In this document: piece by piece, positions 24,047 through 36,023 of the stretch | How positions within the stretch are numbered: the first letter of the stretch is position 1 | Layout of the letters: each line of letters opens with the position of its first letter | NCBI GenBank assembly: GCA_951213105.1 | Contig: OX578140.1 | Coordinates: forward strand, 115,800,653-115,864,652 | Length of the DNA stretch: 64,000 nt | Source of the DNA: Amaurobius ferox | Taxonomy: Eukaryota; Arthropoda; Arachnida; Araneae; Amaurobiidae | Direction: 5' to 3' | Notes under the pieces: model-generated | What the model was told of the DNA's origin: nothing | Database searches by the model: none | Seen by the model: the letters and a program-made list of their open reading frames with translations, nothing else | Translations under genes and position numbers: made by a program

Positions 24047-27000
24047 CTAGCAGCATACCCGTTCTTCGTACGGAGTATATAATATAAAGAAACTTGAAAT
24101 TCATAATCATGCCCAAATTCTTATAGTATACTAAATGACATGTTTAATCAAAATATTCTGTTAAAATATTTAATATAATGCTCCTAAAAAGAAGTTTAAG
24201 AATCTCTGTTCTCGCTATATAAAATTATCTTCATGGACATATCTGAAGAATAAAACATCTTGGACCCCTTATGTAAGCAAATATAAAAAAAAATATGGAA
24301 TTGAATCAATATATGCAAAATAAAAGCGTTAAAATTGTATGGGACCCGTACTAATTATATACGCGAATATTAGAAAATATAACCTGTATTAGTAGATTAC
24401 ATGTATAAATTGAAAATACCAATAAACCCGAAATCTTTAAATCTGAAGACAGTCATTTATTCCAATATATGTCAAAATTAAAGTGCTAAAATTATATGGG
24501 AAGATATACACGTACTACTTATAATGTCCGATTATTAGTAGAAGATTACCCGTTTTGCAATATGAGTCACAAATGTTTTTTGGTAAAATACAACAGACGA
24601 CGTAATAAATTGAATATATAATTAATCCCCTTAATCTTCATACCAGAAGACTGTACTTGATTCCAATATATATGCCAATATATGTCAAAATATATGCCAA
24701 TATACCTGTACTACTTATATTCTCGTAGGTTAGAAGATATACCCGTGCATTCCTAGAAGATTACTCGTAATGCGTGTGTCAGCAATTTTTGCCGCAATAA
24801 AACAATGGCGTAATAACTTAAAAATATCAATAATCCCTGAATCAATAATTCCGGAAAATATCAATAATAATAATGTTTAAACCTGAAGAGTATAATTGAT
24901 ATTATCCAGTCCAAAATGAAATGGCAATGAAATTTATTTTATATAATATCTTCATTATTCAAATCGGAAAGGATTTAATAAAAATCGTCTGCCGCATAAA
25001 CACATTGGATTTAAATCCGTTGCTAAGCGACATGATATCATTTGCTTCAAATAAATTGGTAGAAAAAATATCGTCTAAATAGTTATATTTCTATGGAACA
25101 TTTGGCGACAGTTTCGTCAAATTAGCGACATTTTAAAAAATCGCCAAATTTATCGCCAAGTGGGACTGTAGAACTGACAGTTCCACTTTGCGACAAATTG
25201 ACGAAATATCATCACAATACTATCCCCTAACAAAAAACAATTAATATCATTTATGTAGCGCAATTTTATCAATTTCAAGATATTTTTATAGATTTGAAAA
25301 CATTTTTATCAATTTGGTGACATTTTAAAAATTCGCTAAATATATTACTAAGTAGGATGGTTGGTCTGACTGATAAATGCTAACCAAACAACATTTCAGT
25401 ACTCCTTTCTAACAAAACAAAAAAAAAATTCATTGATATGTAGAAGACCCAAGCCACACGACCAACCCGAAGGTTTATGGCAGCTGTTTGTGTGTCGTTT
25501 ATATCAATTTGGCGACATTTCCGTCAATTTGGCAAAGTTTAAGAAAAGGTGTCAAATTAGCGATATCCCTCCAAATTCGTAGCTTTGAATTTGCAGATCT
25601 GAATGAAACATTCTTATCCCGTTTCAATATACTAAATGAAAACACAACAATTGTATTAGAAGATATACCCGCTCTACTCTTTTTCTGTTTCAACAATCGG
25701 CTATATGAATTTATTGGCTAAACACAATATATGAGTTTAGTAGCTAAATACGATATAAGCTTGAAAACTCTTTGCCAAAATAAATTAAATTGATGTACGC
25801 AGTTAGCAATTAATATAATTAAAAGAAAAATCAAACCGTCCATTCATAAGATATACTTTTATATCCATTTATCCATTTATTTATTATTTAAATCGAAAAA
25901 AAATAATAAAAACATTAACAAACACATTTAATTTAATTGCGATGCCGAGCAACATGATATATCCTCCCGAAATGTTAAAATTTATTAACCACTATTAGCA
26001 CACCCGTTATTCGTACGGAGTGTATAATTTAAAGAAACTTAAAGTTCGCAATCATGTGCAAATTCTGTTAAAATATTAAATTTATTGCTCCTAAAGAGAA
26101 GTTTAAGAATATATGTTCTCACTATGCAAAATTATCTTCACGATCAGATCTGAAGAATCATCCTGCCCCCTTTTGTAAGCAAATTTACAGAAGAAAAAAT
26201 AAGAATTGAATGAATATATGCAACCCTGTACTAATTATATTGTCGCAGATCAGAAAATATGCCAATGTGTTAGTAGAGGATTACCCGTATTACAATATGC
26301 GTCTCAAAAATATTTGCCAAAATAAAAGAGATGACGTAATAAATTGAAAACATCAATAATATCCGTACTCTTTATACCAGAAGGTCGTAATTGATTTCAA
26401 TATATGCCAATATATATCAAAACATATGTCAATATGTTTTGATATATATTGGCCTGTACCTGTACTACTTATACCTGTACTACTTATATTCTCGTAGATT
26501 AAAAGATATACACGTGTATTTGTAGAAGATTCGTACAACATACAATATATGAGTTTAAACAATTTTTGTCATAATAAAATAATTGCATAATTACTTGAAA
26601 ATATCAGTAATCCTTGAATCAATAATCCCCGAAAATATAAATAATAATAATTTTTAAACCTGAAGACCGTAATTGATATTATCCAGTCAAAAATGCTATA
26701 AGAAAAATCAAATCGTTCTTTTCTAAAATATATTTTTATATCCATTTATTTATTATTCAAATCGAAAAAATAATTATTAAAATTAACAGACAGATTTAAT
26801 TTAATTGCGTTTCTGAGTAACATGATATAAGATAGAATCTTATAACATGTTAAATATGTCATGTCTTATAACATAAACTGCGAAATTAAATAACGATTTT
26901 GATTTCTCTTTACTTCTCATTGTTCCGTAAAAGCTTGTTTTAAATAAACCATGAACCATGGAGATAGATTTCCCCTTTAAATCATGTTTCCAACAATTCA

Positions 27001-27422
27001 TGTTTTCAGAAAGTGACTAATTAACGCAAAAAATCTCCCATCAAACTCAGAGATTAAATTTTAATTCACTTTCAAACGATTTTCAAGCTTTTCGTTTGGA
27101 TAAACCACGGAGTTACGGAGTAGAACTCCTAGGAAAAAGTTCCGTTTTTCATTAATATCTCGACAACCCCAGGTCTTAGAAACTCGAAACTTGGACAAAA
27201 TTTATGGGGGGATATTTCAAGGCTATTCACCAAATTTCATTAAATTCGGTTCAGCCGTTTTTCCGTGACGATGAGACAAACGAAAATTTCGTTTTTTACT
27301 AATATCTCGAGAACCACTGGTCGTAGAAACTCAAAACACGGATATAATTTTAAGTGGGGCTATTTCTGGGCTACCCACAAAATTTCATCAAATTCGGTTC
27401 AGCCGTTCTCCCGTGATGGTGT

Positions 27423-27486
<64 letters not shown>

Positions 27487-27510
27487 TATTTTCATTTTTA
27501 TTTATATAGA
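24047..27510 (-). mobile_element. Composite Helitron-like element (inverted copy)
   Basis: On the minus strand it starts with TCTATATAAATAAAAATG at 27510 (preceded by A) and ends with ACGGGTATGCTG-CTAG at 24047 (followed by T): Helitron TC...CTAG ends in an A/T target with no target duplication. Inside, at about 25991, is a complete but mutated terminator (hairpin then GTGCTAATAG instead of ATGCTGCTAG), so the unit is two elements in series, A (25991-27510) and B (24047-25990). The whole 3.46 kb is a near-identical inverted copy of 44122-47516. It differs mainly in a longer (CAGA)n tract and a small duplication near 26400-26480. No Rep/helicase frame is present. Confidence 0.85.
27424..27486. 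repeat. (CAGA)n microsatellite
   Basis: About 15 units of CAGA (CTGT on the element strand) just inside the Helitron 5' end; only about 12 in the partner copy at 44144-44195. Confidence 0.95.
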
Positions 27511-28126
27511 TTTGGAAGTTTGTTTGTAAAACGAGAAGTTTGTTAATGAAGTTTGATCATAGGAGTTAGGTTTGTTAGTGAATGGAAGCAGTTTGGAATT
27601 TTGGAATTCAAATAAAATTAACACAATATTTTAAAAACTGATATTTCCCTATATGATGTTGATTTCAGAAATGAACAAGTGGAGTAGCCCATAATTTGTT
27701 AATCCTGTTATATTTCTTAAATTTTAGCGCCAAATTTAAGAACCATTTCTTTTTTGATAGTTTATCATTTTCGCTCTAAATCCGATAAATATATGCATTT
27801 TAGCAATTGGAAAACTGTAGAGGCTGAAAACAATTGTCCAACGACCTAAATTTTATCATCAGTTGCTCATTTTTGGCTTTTAATTAATCTTATATGTAAA
27901 ATGTAATAGAAATCAAATATTTAAAAATTTTCAAAATACGCACGCAGAATTTTAGTAAAGCGCATACACTTTATTGAATTTTAATTTATTTCTACCTTAA
28001 TTTGCTATATTAAATTTATTTAGTACACTAAATTTGGTACTTTTGGTAATTGATAAAAGTGGGGATATTGCAAAATGCGCATGCGCATACAGCGCACAAC
28101 ATTCATGTGATTTACAAATTGCGTCA
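27511..28126. other. Spacer between two head-to-head Helitrons
   Basis: Unique AT-rich spacer; both neighbours point outward from it with their 5' TC ends. Nothing recognised. An alternating GCATGCGCATACAGCGC patch lies near 28078-28097. Confidence 0.5.
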
Positions 28127-30434
28127 TCAATATAAATAAAATTGAAAATCTGTCTGTCTGTCTGTGTGTCCCATCATCACGGGAGAACGGCTAAACCGAA
28201 TATGATGAAATTTTGTGGGTAGCTTTAAAATAGCCCCATTTAAAATTTAGTTCGAGTTTAGAGATCCTAGGATCAGTGGTTCTCGAAAGATTAGTGAAAT
28301 ACAAAACTTTCGTTTGTCTCATCATCACGGGAGAATGGTTGAACTGAATTTAATTAAATTCTAAGGGTAGACTTAAAATATTCTCCCCTTAAATTTAGTC
28401 CACGTTTCGAGTTTCTAAGACCAGTGGTTGTCGAGATATTAATGAAAAACGAAACTTTTTCCTAGGAGTTCCATCTCAAACTCCCTGGTTCCTGAAAACG
28501 AAAAGATTTAAAATCGTTTGTTTAAAACGTGAAAGCGAATAAAATGTTATCTCTGAGTTTGTTAGCAGATTTTTGCGCTAAATAGTTACTTTCTGAAATC
28601 ATGAATTGTTTGAAAACATGAATTTAATTGGAAAATCTATCAGCATGGTTTATTTTTCACAAGCTCTAACTAAACGATGAATAGTATTAAGAAATCAAAA
28701 CGGTTAATTAATTTTTAGAATTTTCTGAGGATATATTATGTTGCTCGGCATCGCAATTAAATTAAATGTGTTTGTTAATGTTTATTATTTTTTTTAATTT
28801 GAATAATAAGTAAATGGATATAAAAATATACTATATTATAAATGAAAGGTTTCATTTTTCTTTTAATTATATTGATTGCGGACTGCGGACATCACGTTCA
28901 TTTATTATGGCAAATAGTTTTCAAGCTCATATATTGTGTGTAACTAATAAACTCATATATGTTGTCTTTAGAAAATAAATTCATTTAGTCAATTGTTGAA
29001 ACTGAAAGCGAGTAGAACGGGTATATCTTCTATTACAATTTTTGTGTTTTCATTTAGTATATACAAACGAGATCACGATAATTTATTCAGATCTGCAAAT
29101 TCAGAGCTACGAATTTAGCGGGATAGTGCTAAATTGGCAAATTTCTTAAACGTTGTCAAATTCACTGAAATGTCGCAAAATTGATAAAAACAACGCAAAT
29201 CAATGAAATTTATATTGCTTTGTTAGAAAAGAGTACTTAAAGGATGTTTCGTTAGCATTTGTCTATTAGTCCAACCGTCCTACTTAGTAATACATTTTGC
29301 GAATTTTTAAAATGTCACCAAATTGATGAAAATGTTTGTACATCGATAAAAATATCTTGAAATTAAGTAAATTGTGGTAAATAAATGAAAGTAATTGTGT
29401 TTTGTTATTGGACAATATCGTGATGATGTTTGGTCAATTTGTCGCTAAGTGGGACTGTCAGTTCTATAGTCCCACTTGGCGATAAATTTGGCGATTTTTT
29501 TAAGTTTAGTTAAATTGACGAAATGAATGTAGCCAAACCTTCCATACAGATAACATTATTCAGATGATACCTTTGCACCAATTTATTTGAAGCAAATGAT
29601 ATCATGTCGCTTAGCAAAGGATTTAAATCCAATGTGTTTAATCGGCAGACGATTTTTATTGAATCTTTTCCGATATGAATAATCACGATATGTATTTAAA
29701 ATAAATTTCACTGTTATTGCATTTTTGACTGGATAATATCTGTTACCGTCTTCAGGTTTAAATAATAATATTATTGATATTTTCGGGGATTATTGATTCA
29801 GAGACTATTGATATTTTCAAGTTATTATGTCATTGTTTTATTGCGGCAGAAATTAATGAAACTCATATACTGTTCGCTGTACGAGAAATCTTCTACAAAT
29901 GCACGGGTATATCTTCTAATTTACGATAGTAGAAGTAGCACAGGTATATTGGCATATATTGGCATACATTGGAATCAAGTACGACATTCTGGAATGAATG
30001 GTATGGGATTATTGATATTTTCAATTAAGTCGTCCGTTTTTTTTTGGCAAAGATTTTTGAGACTCATATTTTAATACGGGTACTCTTCTACTAACACACT
30101 GGCATATTTTCTAATCTGCCACAATAATTAGTACGGGGATATATATATATATATATATCGCTTTTATTTTGCATATATTGATTCAATTTCATATTTTTTT
30201 GTAAATTTGCTTAAGAAAGGGGCCAGGACGGTTTTTTCTTGAGATCTGCCCGTGAAGATAAATTTGCATTGTGAGAACAGATATTCTTAACCTTCTTTTT
30301 AAGAGCAATAAATTTAATATTTTAACAGAATATTTTGAATAACAATGTCATTTAGCATAAGAATTTGTACATGATTTTGAATTATAAGTTTATTTTCATT
30401 ATATACTCCGCACGAAGAATGGGTATGCTGCTAG
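28127..30434 (+). mobile_element. Helitron-like family H, long form
   Basis: Starts A|TCAATATAAATAAAATTGAA, a short GTCT tract, then the two leader blocks containing GGGAGAACGGCTAAACCGAA, the ATGTTGCTCGGCATCGCAAT block, two 20-bp-unit modules (about 29100-29220 and 29300-29530) and ends with hairpin CCGCACGAAGAATGG (stem weakened), ATGCTG, CTAG (30431-30434)|T. At 2.3 kb it combines the A leader with the B body in one element, so it shows the likely ancestral arrangement. No transposase is encoded. Confidence 0.8.
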
Positions 30435-30879
30435 TTCTCTATATAACCATACTTATCATTTTATAACATACACTATTTGACGCCTATTAAGTGAATATTG
30501 TCCCAAATATTGTAAAATAGCTCAGAATTTAGATGCTAGCTTTATAACATGTGGAAGTTTGAATGTAAATTTTGACATTATTTTTATCTTCGTGTAACAT
30601 TTTTTATGTGTATTAAATCGGGTTTCACTCAGTTGAAATTCAGTTGCACTCACAAACGTCCTGAAAGACGGACAAAATGCTAAATATTTGTTCTATCTAG
30701 AAATATATCTTTTCAATTTAACCTAAACGCATTTTCGATACTGAAACGTCAACTCTCCTTTAGCTAGAACAATGAATTATGTTCATATCAAATCCTTCTT
30801 GTATATAAAAGTGCTTTTCTTTTTTCTTTTTTTTTTGGTAGAAAAGATATCACATCTAATACTATGATGTATGTATTTT
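30435..30879. other. Non-genic spacer
   Basis: Nothing recognised apart from a pyrimidine run (about 30815-30838). Confidence 0.5.
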
Positions 30880-31209
30880 CTGCATTACAAAAGTGTATTT
30901 TTTTTTCTCCGAATACCTGAATGTTCAATGATGGAGTATAACGATTTTCATAAATCTTAGATTATTCATAATGCTGGGATTTCCTTTAATCTTAGACATT
31001 GAGTTGGATTATTTTCTTTAGGGAGGTCTGTATTCCATTTAGTTCTGCAGTGAAAAAACGGATGATAACTTGAATGCTATATGATGAAGGGTTTGAACAT
31101 TAGAAAATATCTAAGTGGGAGGCTACAACAGATTTTTTATCTTAATATTTTTTAAATAGAAATCAACCATTAGAATACAAAATACATTTTTACATACAAC
31201 ATACATTTT
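30880..31209 (+). repeat. Repeat R5, copy a (C-like body)
   Basis: Aligns with 34740-35078 over about 330 bp (CTGGGATTTCCTTTAATCTTA, GAAAATATCTAAGTGGGAGG, TTAGAATACAAAATACA). It is interrupted at a TTTT by the F2 copy at 31210. Its continuation (CATTCTGAATACAGTAAATT, then TATAAGGAAAGGCATGTG, a C-type 3' end) resumes at about 34361-34430, so R5 appears to be a C-related subfamily with a different body. Confidence 0.65.
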
Positions 31210-31252
31210 AACACTTTACAACATAGTTGAAAGTATTTATAACTTTGTTCAT

Positions 31253-31285
<33 letters not shown>

Positions 31286-31699
31286 TAGCACGATAACTGC
31301 CGTAAAAATGACTTAATCAAAATGAAATTTTAGTATGTTGTTCAGACTTTCTGTGGCACCTATGGGAATATAAATGAATAATATCACCCAATTAGTTTTT
31401 TATTGAACCCGAATTAAAAAAATGAAATACATTGAATCCTATGGGACTTAATGTTTCAAACATTTTTTAAGCTAATTTAAAATTCACAAATTGCTTCGAA
31501 AAGTTTAGGAAATATTCAAATTTTCGCATAAAATATATAAAAAAGATTTCAGTAAATTATGTTAGGTAGTTTTTTAAATAAAAATTATTTAATATAGGAA
31601 GAAAAACGAATTCAATTAAATTCTGACTCTCGTTATAACCTCCAGAAAGAAAAAAGAAATATATTATATAATAAATATCTTTCCAAGAGTTTAATTATT

Positions 31700-32624
31700 A
31701 CTTTCCTTATATACATAATGTATAAGGAAAGTATTGTGACGGGGTCGAAAATTCGAATTCAAGTTTTCGACGGGAGAGCACGTTTCAAGCATCCCTGATC
31801 ACGAATCAAACATTTTTGAAGTGATGTCTGTGTGTGTGTGTGTGTGTGTGTGTGAAAGTATGTGTGTGTGTATGTGTGTGTGTGTGTGTGTGTGTCAGTG
31901 GGTCTGTGGAGACGATAACTGACGAACGAATGGACCGATTCGAACCAAATTTGGTACAAAAATCACAATCTGTAGACACTGGAAGCCTATTGTTTTTATA
32001 CGCAATCGAATGTTCAGAACCCCCCTAAATTTTCGAATGAAATTTTGAAAAAATCGTCAAAAAATCAAAACCAATAATAAAGTTACGTAAATAGACATTC
32101 CTTATGTAATTTTTCATTCGAAAACGATTGACATAAATTTTAGAACGCTAACATGAACCGTTCTCGAGATATTGCACATTTTTCAAAAAAATTATCAAAA
32201 AGTCAGATAAAATAGAAAAAAAATATTTCCTATTGAGAAACATGTTCACTTTTCATATATAATATCATGCGATAAATTGGGTGACATCATTCTCGTGGAT
32301 CTAGCTCGTTTCATTCATGAAAAAAGATACTTTGAGTAATACTTTTGCATTTGAACGCCAATTTATCTGCTGTAAGAATAACTTATTTCTTCGTTCATAA
32401 CGCTTGGCGAGATTTTGGCGACGAAATTGGCGGAATGTCGCCAACTTGGCGACTTTTTGAAATGTTGCCAAATTAACGAAAATATCGCCAAATGAATAAA
32501 AATGACGCTAAATTAATGAAAATGACGACTAATTGTGGAAAATTCAATATCTAATAAGTTATATAATATATAGATATATAATAATAGTTATATAATATAT
32601 GTCGAAAATTCAATATCTAATAAG

Positions 32625-32660
<36 letters not shown>

Positions 32661-32940
32661 CTTATTTCTTTGTCCATAACGCTTGGCGAGATTTTGGCGA
32701 CAAAATTGGCGGAATGTCGCCAACTTGGCGACTTTTTGAAATGTTGCTAAATTAACGAAAATCTCGCCAAATGGATAAAAATGACGATAATCAATGAAAA
32801 TGACGACTAATTGTCGAAAAGTCAATATCTTGGAAAGGATATTAGTATCTACTAGAAGAAAAACCTATTTATTTTACTGTAAAAGTAATAAATTCATTTC
32901 ATTATATAAGGAAAGTCATGTGTTGCCCACATCAGATTTT
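31700..32940 (+). mobile_element. Family C repeat (copy C3), inserted in F2
   Basis: Starts with the perfect 12-bp-stem hairpin ACTTTCCTTATA / TATAAGGAAAGT, then GACGGGGTCGAAAATTCGAA, TTTTCGACGGGAGAGCACG, (TG)n, GACGATAACTGACGAACGAA, the CGTTCTCGAGATATTG block, the 20-bp module and the ATGTGTTGCCCACAT hairpin with ATCAGATTTTTTT. The 20-bp module with its lead-in is duplicated (about 32385-32550 and 32658-32830) around (TA)n. The flanks match the uninterrupted F2 copy 5, so the insertion point is resolved to a T-rich TTAATTATT|TTATATATG. Confidence 0.9.
31826..31893. repeat. (TG)n microsatellite in C3
   Basis: Two TG runs split by AAAGTA at the conserved microsatellite position of family C. 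Confidence 0.95.
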
Positions 32941-33145
32941 TTTATATATGAGAAAGGTTTCACATTTTAAAATAAATATGGTAGATAACACTTTTTCAAA
33001 TTTTTAAATAAAATAAATTATTATAATGAATTAAACGATTGGAAAAATGATTATGAATGAAATGCTGATTTTATATAGAGACGATTTATATTTCGATGAC
33101 GTCATTTGAATACAGTTCATTTGTTTTCGATAACGTTTTCAAATA

Positions 33146-34074
33146 CCGGGTGGTCAGAATTAAAACACCCCTACTCTGAGCTCTCTATACATCGAACTAC
33201 TCAATGTATAGGCTTCAAAATTGTTGAACCTACTATTCAAGACATGGGGAAAGGGATTACGCGTAAAAATAGTTCCAAAAACACCGATAAGTGGCGCTGT
33301 ACAACAGAAAATATGCTGAAAAGATACAAAATAATCACAAAAAAAAAACATATGGAATGTTTCCTTTTTAATTTCTTTGCTGATATGAAAAAAAAGAAGA
33401 TAAAAAAGTGAAGAAACTTAAGTTGTCACTGTAACTGCAATTTCGCACTGTAAGCACAAACATTTGCATAAACCCTTGGTTTGCAGCTACTATGTTCTGG
33501 ACATAAAAGGGAATAAAACTGGGAAATTTTCATTCTTATCAGCGATGGCTGTCACACTGCCAGAACGCGCTTTGCTTGTGAAGCTGTTTTATGAAAACAA
33601 AGGACATGTTGCAGCTGCACTTCGAGGGATTCGTCGACTTAAGAATTTGCGCGAAGGACCATTACTTCCACAAGCTCTCAGGAGAATGATCGCTCGATTC
33701 GAGAAAACTGGACATCTTGGTGTTCAGCCGAGTCGAGGACGCAAATCGACTCGTTCAGATCACGTTGACGATGTTGCCAGCGCTATTGTTGAACAATCAA
33801 TGGATAACGTTATATCCTGCATCGATAAGGTCCTTGTGATATGAATGTTTGGTACGTTCGAATAAAATGTGTTACAAATGTGTATTTTGAGTCTTTTCAG
33901 CATATTTTCTGTTGTACAGTGCCACCTATCTGTGTTTCTGGAACTAATTTTTTTTTCGCGTAATCCCTTTCCCCATGTCTTAAATAGTATGTTCAACAAT
34001 TTTGGAGTATTTACACTGAGTAGTTCGATGTATAGAGAGCTCAGAGTAGGGGTATTTTAATTCTGACCACTCGG
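33146..34074 (+). mobile_element. Mariner-type element derivative, 929 bp
   Basis: Inverted ends of about 190 bp: CCGGGTGGTCAGAATTAAAA at left and, reverse-complemented, CCGAGTGGTCAGAATTAAAA at right, extending through TACTCTGAGCTCTCTATACA and GACATGGGGAAAGGGATTAC. TA lies at 33144-33145 and 34075-34076. Comparison with uninterrupted F2 copies (TTTTCAAATATAATAAA) gives the empty site and confirms duplication of TA. It encodes only a transposase N-terminal domain. Confidence 0.9.
33545..33844 (+). pseudogene. Mariner-type transposase N-terminal domain only
   Basis: From ATG 33545 the frame reads MAVTLPERALLVKLFYENKG, then a VAAALRGIRRLKNLREGPL stretch, then ALRRMIARFEKTGHLGVQPS and a basic GRK segment: the DUF4817-type helix-turn-helix DNA-binding domain seen at the start of spider mariner-like transposases. 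After about 75 residues it runs into unrelated sequence and stops at 33844; the catalytic domain is missing. An upstream in-frame extension to 33464 exists, but the ATG at 33545 matches the family start. The frame is intact, so a DNA-binding fragment could be made if the locus were transcribed. Confidence 0.8.
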
Positions 34075-34360
34075 TATAATAAAGTATTGTAGTGTTATGA
34101 TAATTTTAAAAATATTACAGAGGAATGTATCGCATTTTAGAGATGTTTAAACCAGGCAATTTATATTTCAATGCCGTCATTTGAATGAAGTTCATTTTCT
34201 TCGATGAAGTTTTCAAATATAAAAATTAATGTAGTATTGTGATAATTTTAAAAGTATTACAGAGGAATGCATCGCATTGAGAGATGTTTGTATAAAATTG
34301 CATTGAAGTTGGAAAGTGTTTCATAATCAATGCTTTATGCATGATTGATCTTTTTTGTTT

Positions 34361-34432
34361 CATTCTGAATACAGTAAATTCATTATATTGTATAAGGAAA
34401 GGCATGTGCTGTCATCAACCGATTTTTTATTA
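34361..34432 (+). mobile_element. C-type 3' end completing R5 copy a
   Basis: CATTCTGAATACAGTAAATT, TATAAGGAAAGGCATGTGCT and ATCAACCGATTTTTTA follow the F2 end directly. They match the sequence after C4 in the second R5 copy (CACTCAGAAGTAAATCCATT) and the family C tail. Confidence 0.65.
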
Positions 34433-34438
34433 ATATTG

Positions 34439-34700
34439 TTACAAGATTGCAAAATGTTCTGGAGTATCATTCCCCTCCCTCCCACTTTCTTCTCTTTCAA
34501 AGACTAGATAGAGAAAATATCCGTACAGACATCCTTTCCTATGATGCGAGTCTAGGGTTGCCACATGTCGAAGTTCGTACAAGAGTCGCGAAATTTAGCA
34601 ACATTTGGTGGCTTTCCGAAAGTTTAAGAAGCAGCTCGAAATAACCTGAACTCTACGAGATATTAGAGTTTTCTAGAAGTTGCTTTTGACTTTATTCCAT
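34439..34700 (-). mobile_element. LTR-like repeat, partial (copy 2)
   Basis: Reverse complement aligns with the second half of the LTR-like repeats at 38858-39399 and 61555-61962: AACTTCTAGAAAACTCTAAT, the CAACCCTAGACTCGCATCAT block with AGGAAAGG, the TCTCTATCTAGTCTTTGAAA block, ending CTTGTAACA. The 5' part is missing. Confidence 0.6.
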
Positions 34701-34739
34701 ATTTGAATAACAAACACATTACTTCTATAACGTTTGAAT

Positions 34740-35078
34740 CTTCTGTATAATAAAAGTGTATTTTTTCTACGAATAACTAAATATTCAATGGTGGAGATTA
34801 ACGGTTTTTATAAATCGTCATTCATTATACTGGGATTTCCTTTAATCTTAAACATTGAATGGGTATATTTTCTTCAGTGACATTTATTTCCCATTTAGTT
34901 GTACAGTGAAAAATCATTTGATAACTTAAATGTTACATGATGAATGGCTTGAACATCAGAAAATATCTGAGTGGGAGGCTACTATAGATGTTCTCGTACC
35001 TTAATGTTGTTTACATTGAAATTAATCAAAAGCACCATTAGAATACAAAATACACTTTTGCATACAGAATATGTTTTT
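34740..35078 (+). repeat. Repeat R5, copy b
   Basis: Second copy of the C-like body (see 30880-31209), interrupted by C4 at the same TTTT as copy a was by F2. It resumes after C4 at 35997 (CACTCAGAAGTAAATCCATT to about 36023). Confidence 0.65.
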
Positions 35079-35996
35079 ACTTTCCTTATATACATAATGT
35101 ATAAGGAAAGTATTGTGACGAGGTCTAAAATTCGAATTGGAGTTTTCGACGGGAGAGCACGTTTCAAGCATCCCTGATCACGAATAAAACATTTTTGAGG
35201 TGATGTCTGTGTGTATGTGTGTGTGTGTGTGTGACAGTGAGTCTGTGGAGACGATATCTCACGAACGAATGGAGCGATTCGAGTGAAATATGGTATAAAA
35301 ATTACAATCCGTGAATACAGGAAGCCTATCGTTTTCAAACGTAATCGAATGCTCAGAACCCCCGAAATTTTCGAATGAAATTTTGAAAAAATCATCAAAA
35401 AATCAAAACCTTTAATAAAGTTACGCAAATAAACATTTCCTACGTAATTTTTCATTAGAAAACGATTGGAATAAACTTTAGAAAGCTAGCATGAACCGTT
35501 CTCGAGATATTGCACATTTTTTAAATAAATTTATCAAAAAATCCCATAAATTAAAAAAAATATTAACTGTTGAGAAACATATTCACTTTTCATATGTAAT
35601 ATCATGCTATAAATTGTGTGACATCATTCTCGTGGATCTAGCTCGTTCTATTCATGAGAAAAGATACTTTGAGTAATACTTTTGTATTTGAACGCCAATA
35701 GTCATTTATCTGCTATAAGAATAACTTATTTCTCCATCCATAACGCTTGTCGACATTTTGGCGACGAATTTGGCAGAATGTTGCCAACTTGGCGACTTTT
35801 TGAAGTGTTGCCAAATTGATGAAACCTCGCCAAATGGATAAAAATGACGCTAAACCAATGAAAATGACGACTAATTGTTGAAAATTCAATATCTTGGAAA
35901 GAATATAAGTATCTACTATAAGAAGAACCTATATTTTTACTAAATTCATTGAATTATATAAGGAAAGTCATGTGTTGCCCACATCAGATTTTTTTC
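35079..35996 (+). mobile_element. Family C repeat (copy C4), inserted in R5
   Basis: Complete 0.92-kb copy: hairpin ACTTTCCTTATATACATAAT / TATAAGGAAAGT, GACGAGGTCTAAAATTCGAA, short (GT)n, GACGATATCTCACGAACGAA, CGTTCTCGAGATATTG, the 20-bp module at about 35755-35890, tail TATAAGGAAAGTCATGTG and ATCAGATTTTTTT. Minus and plus frames here are read-throughs of repeat text. Confidence 0.9.
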
Positions 35997-36023
35997 ACTC
36001 AGAAGTAAATCCATTGCATTATA

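Larger units (their letters stand above)
31210..34358 (+). mobile_element. Family F2 repeat, interrupted (copy 6)
   Basis: One F2 short-form element split in three: 31210-31699, 32941-33145 and 34075-34358. Removing the inserted C3 and mariner element leaves about 0.98 kb that is collinear with the reverse complement of 22592-23591, including the ATTATATAATAAATATCTTT segment and the GAGAGGTTTCAC / GAAAGGTTTCAC junction. It ends ATCAATGCTTTATGCATGAT, then CTTTTTTG. It sits itself inside R5. Confidence 0.85.

Noticed and set aside
25488..25721. Conserved frame shared with 45794-46093
   Set aside because: Both strands are open and equally conserved because the two loci are recent copies of the same composite element; there is no domain and it covers the 20-bp repeat module.
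27424..27486. Possible CRISPR-like direct repeats (CAGA arrays, 149-bp and 105-bp repeats)
   Set aside because: No conserved repeat with variable spacers and no cas genes; these are simple or satellite tandem repeats in a eukaryotic context.
27265..27546. Well-conserved open frame also present at 44086-44355 and 49568-49798, apparently a protein family
   Set aside because: It is the antisense reading of the Helitron leader and its CTGT microsatellite. Conservation follows the whole element on both strands and across non-coding parts, and the frame ends in a (CAGA)n-encoded repeat.
31759..32028. Frames rich in Thr/His or Cys/Val across (TG)n (also 34982-35455, 51891-52088)
   Set aside because: Microsatellite read-through within family C repeats.
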